In this document: piece by piece, positions 58,184 to 64,000 of the stretch | Layout: each line of letters opens with the position of its first letter | Position numbering within the stretch: the stretch's first letter is position 1 | NCBI GenBank assembly: GCA_010015805.1 | Contig: ML978126.1 | Span: forward strand, 186,001-250,000 | From: Rhizodiscina lignyota | Taxonomy: Eukaryota; Ascomycota; Dothideomycetes; Aulographales; Rhizodiscinaceae | Length of the DNA: 64,000 bases | Reading direction: 5' to 3' | Program-made: the position numbers and the translations under genes | Notes under the pieces: model-generated | What the model was told of the DNA's origin: nothing | What the model saw: only the letters and a program-made list of their open reading frames with translations | Databases searched by the model: none

Positions 58184-59292
58184 CGTCAATGGAGGAGGCT
58201 TGCTTAGGCGCCGTTCGTCCAATAGATTCGTCTGCGCTGAGTGAGGCACTTCGGCTCGAAACAAGAGGTGGTGACGTAGAGCTTATGAGAGATTCGACAG
58301 CAGAAAGAATGGCTTCAAGAACGCAATTGGCTCTACTTATCCTTTGTCGCGGCGACAAGCCATATACGAGCCCCCGACGCCGCATACAAAATATCTGAAT
58401 ACATCTTTCGCGAAGTCGGCAGGTCTACTCAGCGAGCGGAAGTCTGCCGCTTTCCGAATAGAGTGCCGTTGGAGGGGTATCGCGGGGATGAAGAAGCGCG
58501 AAGCGCGATTCGCGAACGGAGTCGGAGTGGAGGTGTTACCAGGCCTTGGCGGTGGTAGGTACGATACGTGATCAATGCATGTGAGAAGTTCTAATAAAGT
58601 AGGGAGTCGACGATCCACTCTCGAGCAGGTCGAGTTGGATCTTGTACCTGAGAGGGTCTTCAATCAATTGGGTTTCCTCTAACTGTCTGATGAGCAGGAC
58701 TTCGCGAACACCTGTTTCTACGCAATGGCTAACACACAATCCAGGAGGTTCGCGGCCAGCCATGTCCCCTCTCCCAAGTCCCATCCAACGGCGCTACGAC
58801 GACGAGTACTGTCAATGGAGCTACAGACGATACCCGCATGCCATCCCAACAATGTCTCTGTTACCGTTACTCAAAGAAAAAGTGACACTCACATCACATT
58901 TTTTAACATTTCTGCGAACAAAGAACGGCTACAACAATTCACCAAGACACCAAGACAATGACATTGTGAGTCTAGGAAAACAGAACATGTTGCTTTGGAG
59001 ATATGCTCAACTCCTTTGTGCTTACATCTCGATCTTTGTCCATTGTGAAGGCTTCCATCTCGCTCGAGGCGCATATAAGATGGAAGACTGGCGACATCTG
59101 AAGGCTCCTCCCCAACACACTCCTCTGCACCATCGTCGGCCTGGGAAGATTGTCAAGTCCCCTTCTGCAGCGCAGAAGGTCTCATCTCAAGCTTCTACGG
59201 CCGGCTCTGGTGCACTCTCCACTCACTTTATCTCCTTCGCAGACCCCTTCACCCACCCTCACTTCTTGGCACCCCACAATTTCTCAAATCAA
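58184..59292. other. Region between the FAD monooxygenase and kinase-like gene
   Basis: A long open frame continues upstream of the chosen kinase start to 58642, but its composition (many His, Cys, Trp, irregular) looks non-coding. The last 100 bp are pyrimidine-rich, like a fungal 5' leader. The left part is the FAD-monooxygenase promoter. Confidence 0.4.
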
Positions 59293-60723
59293 ATGGATCA
59301 GAACGCGTCTTCTTCGTCTTCTTTTCAGACGACACCACCAGATATGTTCGGTCCATCTCGCGCTCGGAGAGCGGATTCTTTCCAAGCAACGCCACCAGAA
59401 TCAGATGGTTCATCTGACGCTATAGAATTCAAGGAGGTGATCCCCGGTGACTACGTATCTCTTCCCAGTTATGAGTACTATAATCCTTCGACTCCTGTCC
59501 CATTTCCTCCTCCGGAAACCAAGGTAGACTCGTTTGACCTCCACTGGGTCGTGCACCAGCGCCTCGGGGCTGGGGCAAACGGAGAGGTCTTCCTCTGCCA
59601 GCGGAGTCGTACTTCTCCGCACTGGCTCGAGAGTGACGCTGGACTTTTTTATGCTGTAAAAAGGTCTACAAATGGTTGGAGCAGCGGTCCTAACTCCCTC
59701 TTCCAGGAGTTTATAAACCACAAGTTTCTTCTACTCGAACGCGGCTCGAACTGTCCAGAACTGAAGTGCGTTCTGATGAACGGACACGACTCAGCGCCGG
59801 AAAATGTCAGACCGACCTGGATATCTTTCCCTTGGGTTAAAGGCCCAAGTTTGGATCGTCTCATTCTTAAACGTCTGAGTTTAGATACACCGAAACCGCT
59901 CCCAGGGGCTTTCATCTTCCAGATCATGGAGGATTTACTGGAGTTCCTAATGTGGCTCCACAAGCCGGGACAAAATGGTAGGCCCTCGGGTGCGCACTGC
60001 GATCTGCACATCGGCAACATCAACGTTGATATCACCAAAGCTGTACCGCGTGGTCGTTACCCTTCTGTACTTGTCCTGGATTTTGGTATGTCCGAGTTCT
60101 CAGATCCCACGATACGTGGCCAAGATGACAAAGTCTGGGAAAGGCAACAAGAAGATCTGGAGATGTTTGGTGACATCGTACACTGCGCAGCTCACTGCTG
60201 TCTAAGGTATGAGCGCGACCCGGCTTTCCACACAATGGCAATCGGATGCCATCATCCTCGGAGATGCGAGGGAAAATGTGCCTTGGTGGTTGATGACAAG
60301 TCAGAAGACCTCTTCAGCCCAACGAGCGAGATATGGCACTTCCTCATGAGCACCACCGTAAACCGAAGCCGTTATCTCGGGACTGACGCTGAGCGTGTTC
60401 AGAAACTCTATGCGCTTCTCATGCCATGGATTGAGAAGCAGAAGGCCTTGACGTTTGACCAGAAGGAATGCGATGAGTTCGTTGACTATTTACACTCCAT
60501 TTCTGCCCAAGAACCGATCCCTCGTACGGACGTCAACCCTCGTCCGGCAAAGCACGTCTCCAAGTGCAAAGAGCCGAAAACTAATAAGAGCGGTAAGGCT
60601 CCGTACAAGTCCAAGATCCCGCTCAGGCCTCGTCAGGGCGTCAAGAAGGCAAAGAAAACGCCACCTAAACGGCGCAGCGACTCCGAGCTTGATCAACTCG
60701 AGCGCCTCTTCAACCAGAAATAG
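59293..60723 (+). CDS. Divergent fungal protein kinase-like protein
   Basis: A single exon; the start at 59293 gives 476 residues beginning MDQNASSSSSFQTTPPDMFG. Kinase features appear in order: a glycine loop (RLGAGANGEVFLC) near residue 92, the catalytic lysine in FYAVKRST, the catalytic loop HCDLHIGNINVD near 234, and DFG in VLVLDFGMSEF near 262. The loop is HCD, not HRD, so it is a non-RD type. The activation segment is very short with no clear APE, and an αF-like DLEMFGDIV follows soon after. The C-terminus is a lysine-rich basic tail (KSGKAPYKSKIPLRPRQG). This fits lineage-expanded fungal kinase-like families of unknown role. The ATP and metal residues look intact, so activity is plausible. 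Start uncertain: other in-frame ATGs lie at about 59080 and 58642. Confidence 0.7.
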   Translation: MDQNASSSSSFQTTPPDMFGPSRARRADSFQATPPESDGSSDAIEFKEVIPGDYVSLPSYEYYNPSTPVPFPPPETKVDSFDLHWVVHQRLGAGANGEVFLCQRSRTSPHWLESDAGLFYAVKRSTNGWSSGPNSLFQEFINHKFLLLERGSNCPELKCVLMNGHDSAPENVRPTWISFPWVKGPSLDRLILKRLSLDTPKPLPGAFIFQIMEDLLEFLMWLHKPGQNGRPSGAHCDLHIGNINVDITKAVPRGRYPSVLVLDFGMSEFSDPTIRGQDDKVWERQQEDLEMFGDIVHCAAHCCLRYERDPAFHTMAIGCHHPRRCEGKCALVVDDKSEDLFSPTSEIWHFLMSTTVNRSRYLGTDAERVQKLYALLMPWIEKQKALTFDQKECDEFVDYLHSISAQEPIPRTDVNPRPAKHVSKCKEPKTNKSGKAPYKSKIPLRPRQGVKKAKKTPPKRRSDSELDQLERLFNQK

Positions 60724-61893
60724 GTAAAGTACTGTGTGTCCCCTGTTCAGGTAAGGTCACAACCTGAATCTTCCTTTCCCCCCCTTTATTTTAGTTTCAC
60801 TTTCGGTTTATTGTTAGGTAAGTTTGGCTCCGGACGTCGTAATGTTTAATTGCATGTTCGGCTGGTCCGACAACGTATGCTTGACGCATACTCGCTACAG
60901 GTAAGTTGGCAAAATCTAATATGAAACTCTTCTGGGAAAATTCTTCTCCTTCGTGTGCTTTCTTTGCGTGATACCGCGATATGACAAAGCTTAAAAGATT
61001 GTAATAATGTCTGTCCCTATATAACGAGAATCCCTATATAGCGAGAAAATTAACAGGTACCTCGATTTTAAACAGTCTAAAATTTGACTATACGATAAGA
61101 TTTTTTATACCTTTATATTAGTCGTATACTACTACTATCCTAGAATACTTAGACTCTTCTACTATTAAAAATTATAGTTATATTATTATCTTCTTACTAG
61201 TTTAGTAGAGAGTTTCTTTTTATAGTAAAATAGAAACTATACTACCCGTATCTAATTCCGGGCTATCAATTGCGGAGACTGGCATGAAGGGAAACTGGAC
61301 TCTAGACAATCCTCCCATTGCTTTGTTCCCCCGCGCTCTTGAGGCGTCTTAGGGATGATTTCGCTTTACATAATGTAGAAGCTATGTGAGTAATACCGTC
61401 TCGAACATGTCCGAAATCTACTACTACCTAACTTGTCAGATTTTGTTACAGGGCCTTTGTTTTTCTAATCTGATCGTTTGATCACCATTCGTTTATTTTA
61501 TCAACACATTGTACAAAGTTTTCCAATTCTTATAATTTTGACAGCGCATTATTCTTACCCTCACAATGGCATTGTTCTCTTTGAGACTTACGAGATCAAA
61601 ACCCGCTACTCGAATATAAGAGTGCTTGGGTCTTACCCACACTTATTCCGTTTCCACCGCAACTATACTGCTCGCAAGTGGACTACGTCTTTCATCAACA
61701 GAAGTGCTCTGCACATCCCTTGGCTTCCATTGTATGCCCAATCGTCTTGTCAATTATGTACTCCGTGTTTACTCGAGAGTTTCTCACCTACCAGCTTGGT
61801 GACCCTATTGACAACTCTGAGAGGACCTCACAACCCTCCTTCATAATCGACAACGTTCTTGTTCTTGAACAATTGGACATGCGCATCAGCGCA
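60724..61893. other. Kinase 3' flank and TpA-rich repeat relic
   Basis: Composition shifts sharply to AT from about 60.95 to 61.27 kb. No coding potential there. From 61.3 kb base composition partly recovers; a frame open from 61678 leads into the coiled-coil gene. Confidence 0.5.
60995..61265. repeat. AT-rich, TpA-dense block, possible RIP-mutated transposon remnant
   Basis: The block is dominated by TA-containing words (TATATTA, TACTACTA, ATAGTTATA) with few CpA/TpG, unlike adjacent DNA. This is the signature of repeat-induced point mutation in Pezizomycotina. It begins with two near-identical 17-bp units (61014-61030 and 61031-61047, TCCCTATATAACGAGAA versus TCCCTATATAGCGAGAA), reminiscent of DNA-transposon ends. 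No transposase frame survives. Confidence 0.5.
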
Positions 61894-62541
61894 ATGGCTC
61901 GAGGTCGAGGTGTCTCCGCCAGCCGTGCAAAGGAATATTCTTTTCAGATGGAGGCTTCCGACGAGGACGATGAGACCGTTACCGTCAAGCTACCTTTGAC
62001 AATGGTTGAAGAAGAGAAGTGTCCCGAAGTCGACAGTCTAGACGAGGAAGGGAAATACGCCAAGTCTGTCATTGACAAAATGAAACTTCGTTGTGCTGAC
62101 CTAGAAGCACAGAATCTGGCCCAAACTTTGTGGATAGACGAACTCGAACAGCGTTGCAACAATCTTGAGATTGCTTATCTTGAGAGCCTACCCAAGAAGT
62201 ACGAGGAGAAGTCAAGCATACTCGAAAGCGCACTGCAGAATGCTCACGAAAACTCCATCCAGCATGCCGCCGAGGTCAGGGAGTACAAAGAGAAGGCGGC
62301 CACGCTCGAGCGAGCCCTCCAAGACGCACAAGAGTATTCCAGCAAGTATGCTGCCGAGCTCAAGGACAAATGCAATTCAGCGGTCGCTCGACTCAATGCT
62401 CAGGTGGAAGAGGCCGTGCGGAAGGCGTCAATCTTTCGCGAGGTGCTGCAAGGTGAACGGGAGAAGTCCAACCAACAAGCGGCAGAGATCAGCGAGCTTC
62501 GGCAGCAGAATGAGGAACTCAGGGATATTTTGTGCTTTTGA
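61894..62541 (+). CDS. Hypothetical coiled-coil protein with internal 28-residue repeats
   Basis: A single exon of 215 residues from the ATG at 61894 (MARGRGVSASRAKEYSFQME); another in-frame ATG at 61879 adds five residues. An acidic stretch (ASDEDDETVTVKL, VEEEKCPEVDSLDEEGKYA) precedes a continuous heptad-like coiled coil to the C-terminus (ISELRQQNEELRDILCF). Two adjacent 28-residue units (62200-62283 and 62284-62367) share the pattern Y.EK...LE.AL..A.E.S..-AAE, and a third, weaker copy starts near 62422. There is no signal peptide, membrane segment or known domain. It stands between two TpA-rich blocks with no close neighbours, which suggests a lineage-specific gene. Normal GC and codon-like composition argue that it is coding. 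Confidence 0.55.
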   Translation: MARGRGVSASRAKEYSFQMEASDEDDETVTVKLPLTMVEEEKCPEVDSLDEEGKYAKSVIDKMKLRCADLEAQNLAQTLWIDELEQRCNNLEIAYLESLPKKYEEKSSILESALQNAHENSIQHAAEVREYKEKAATLERALQDAQEYSSKYAAELKDKCNSAVARLNAQVEEAVRKASIFREVLQGEREKSNQQAAEISELRQQNEELRDILCF

Positions 62542-63051
62542 CAGGACCTGCTTCTCGGTGTTTTGGCGCATTCGCATAGAACTTCTTTCGTATTGAAGAT
62601 CTCGCACGAACGGTAGTGAAACGTTCCTGCCAAAGAGAAACGATTGACAATGAAAAAGGAAGAGATAACTAGATCTAATTAGTTGGACTCATGTCTTTGT
62701 AGCATTTCCGGCGTACTTGTCCTGTAGGCCGGCAAATTGAGGCTGCCTTTCGGGTATTCCTCTGCTCACTGTGCCTAACGCATTATTATGCCGTCCCATA
62801 CTTGTGCCCGCTATAAAATCAGATATAAAGGCGGTAACACACACGTAATTTTCGTAGTAGCTGGATTCGGGAGTATCTAGGGTAGCTATAGCAAATAATT
62901 TATATTAAGCTACGACAAATATCGACGTATTGTTAGGTACTGAGCTACTTGAAATTAAAGTACCCCTTGATTTTCTCGGCCAGGGGGGCTTCTCGCGACG
63001 TAGGGATAGACATTGTACAGTTCAACTTACTCTGTTTCATGGTCATATGCC
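62542..63051. other. Intergenic, partly TpA-rich
   Basis: A second AT/TpA-dense block lies at about 62810-62965 between the coiled-coil gene and the SDR gene. No gene seen. Confidence 0.45.
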
Positions 63052-64000
63052 TCACAGATATGCTTTCGTCTCCCTTTCACACCAGTCCCAGAATTTCTCG
63101 GCGATACCCCCGCTCTTTCCCATCTCCTCTTCGAGATCCTTCCTGTTTCCTCCAAGTCTGCCCCATGGTAAGACATAGCCGCCATCATTATCTTTTGTTA
63201 TATCCTCGCTCCACCCGGACCACAGCTCTGTATAAGCTCCAAACACGGCATCGTACAGGAGAAGGCGATTTACGATGACCAGCGCGATTGCAGAATTATG
63301 CCGCTGCAGCTCCGTTTTGAGGTTTCCGGGGTTGAAGCAGATACTGATGACTTTGCTGCCTTTGCCGAGTCGCCGCGCGTACTCGTACGCGAGATATCGA
63401 TCGCCAACTTTTGAGTAACCGTATGACGAGCCCTTAGGATAGTCAGGAGCATTAGTCTTGTTGTCCCAGAGCATTCCGCCTTTCGGCGTCCGTAGATCCA
63501 TTTCAAGGCTTCCGGCCCACGTTATGCGTACGGAGTTCACGGGAGCGGTGGCAGCAGTCTGTTCGAGAATCGGGCGCAGCAGGATCGCAAGGAGGTAATG
63601 GCCGAGGCAGTTTGTGCCGACTTGCATGTCGTGCCCTTGCGCGGTCTTGCTTCCGGCTGGCGGATGCATCACTCCAGCGTTGAGAGTCAAGACGTCAAGT
63701 CGGCGCTCCTTCTGTTGGAAAGCTTGTACAGCTGGCTTTATAGTCGGAAGATCCGCAAGATCAAGCTGGAGGAACTCAACACGGCCGCCGGACCTGGGAA
63801 AATCGTTTTTCAGCTTCGTGATTGCCGCGTTGGCTTTGGACTGCGAACGGCCCGCTACGTAAACGGTGGCATTGTGCTGATAGAGGATTTCAACGAGCTT
63901 CAGGCCGACGCCAGTATCTTCAAAGGTCAGCTTTAGCCTTTTATTTCTAGGATACCAGAAAGGGAGCTTTACAGCCACCGGTTACCAGGTGAACCTTTCC
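63052..64000 (-). CDS. Short-chain dehydrogenase/reductase (5' end beyond window)
   Basis: Two exons are visible: the end of an exon running off the right edge (64000-63973) and 63917-63052, joined over a 55-bp intron. The join rebuilds the Rossmann motif as LVTGGYTGVGLKLVEILY (TGxxxGxG). If the intron is read through, a false start (MAVKLPFWYP) is obtained. Further SDR motifs are DLADLPTI, LTLNAGVMHPP (NAG) and the active-site YGYSK (Y-x3-K), followed by CFNPGNLKTEL. The visible part is about 298 residues, so only a few N-terminal residues are missing. The sequence resembles retinol-dehydrogenase/WWOX-like fungal SDRs that use NAD(P)(H) on small alcohols, ketones or polyketide-like substrates. 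The substrate is unknown. Confidence 0.9.

Noticed and set aside
58642-59292. N-terminal extension of the kinase-like protein
   Set aside because: Composition is irregular (many His, Cys, Trp), and a pyrimidine-rich 5' leader precedes ATG 59293; kept as start uncertainty only.
63918-63978. Alternative N-terminus MAVKLPFWYP for the SDR
   Set aside because: It reads through an intron; splicing restores the TGxxxGxG cofactor motif.

Overview
This is a nuclear segment of a filamentous ascomycete (Pezizomycotina). The evidence is many short introns (47-65 bp, GT-AG, often with CTAAC/CTGAC-like branch sites), protein families typical of mould genomes, and compact genes on both strands. Several families (IZH3-like receptor, Naa25, DHA2 efflux pumps, fungal 2OG oxygenases, a fungal-type divergent kinase) and two TpA-rich patches that look RIP-mutated suggest a Dothideomycete, but that placement is an inference. 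I recognised no rRNA, tRNA, CRISPR array, or intact transposon.

Layout. 1-13.7 kb holds housekeeping and regulatory genes: a BTB protein cut by the left edge, a PAQR/IZH3-like membrane protein, an INO80 subunit 1 (Ies1)-like gene carrying an inserted zinc-finger exon, a DED1/DBP3X DEAD-box helicase, an ER cyclophilin with a C-terminal membrane anchor, and a four-exon mitochondrial uS13 gene that shares a 228-bp promoter with the cyclophilin. 14.5-20.6 kb has a large RING E3 ligase and a fungal Fe(II)/2OG oxygenase. After a 3.4-kb gene-free stretch come Naa25 (NatB auxiliary subunit), a six-exon LSM5, and a mitochondrial-looking WRN-type 3'-5' exonuclease.

33-51 kb is enriched in surface and transport functions: a proline-type amino-acid permease, a small secreted cysteine-rich protein, a DHA2 drug/toxin pump, an Sso1-type syntaxin, a CHK2/Rad53-type checkpoint kinase with telomere-repeat motifs in its promoter, and an allantoate/nicotinate-type MFS transporter with a perfect CGG-N10-CCG palindrome upstream. 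51.4-64 kb contains a fused zinc-finger/E2 ubiquitin protein, a convergent pair of oxidative enzymes (TauD-type dioxygenase and salicylate-hydroxylase-like FAD monooxygenase), a divergent kinase, an AT-rich repeat relic, an orphan coiled-coil gene with internal repeats, and an SDR oxidoreductase cut by the right edge.

Most genes are independent single-copy loci, so no multi-gene pathway cluster can be claimed. The strongest leads are the frame-neutral zinc-finger exon inside the INO80 subunit, the E2 protein with IBR-like zinc motifs and an in-frame 51-bp intron, the helicase-less WRN-type exonuclease, and the orphan coiled-coil gene between TpA-rich blocks. Exon models were built by hand from splice signals, reading-frame phase and family motifs; no alignment was run.
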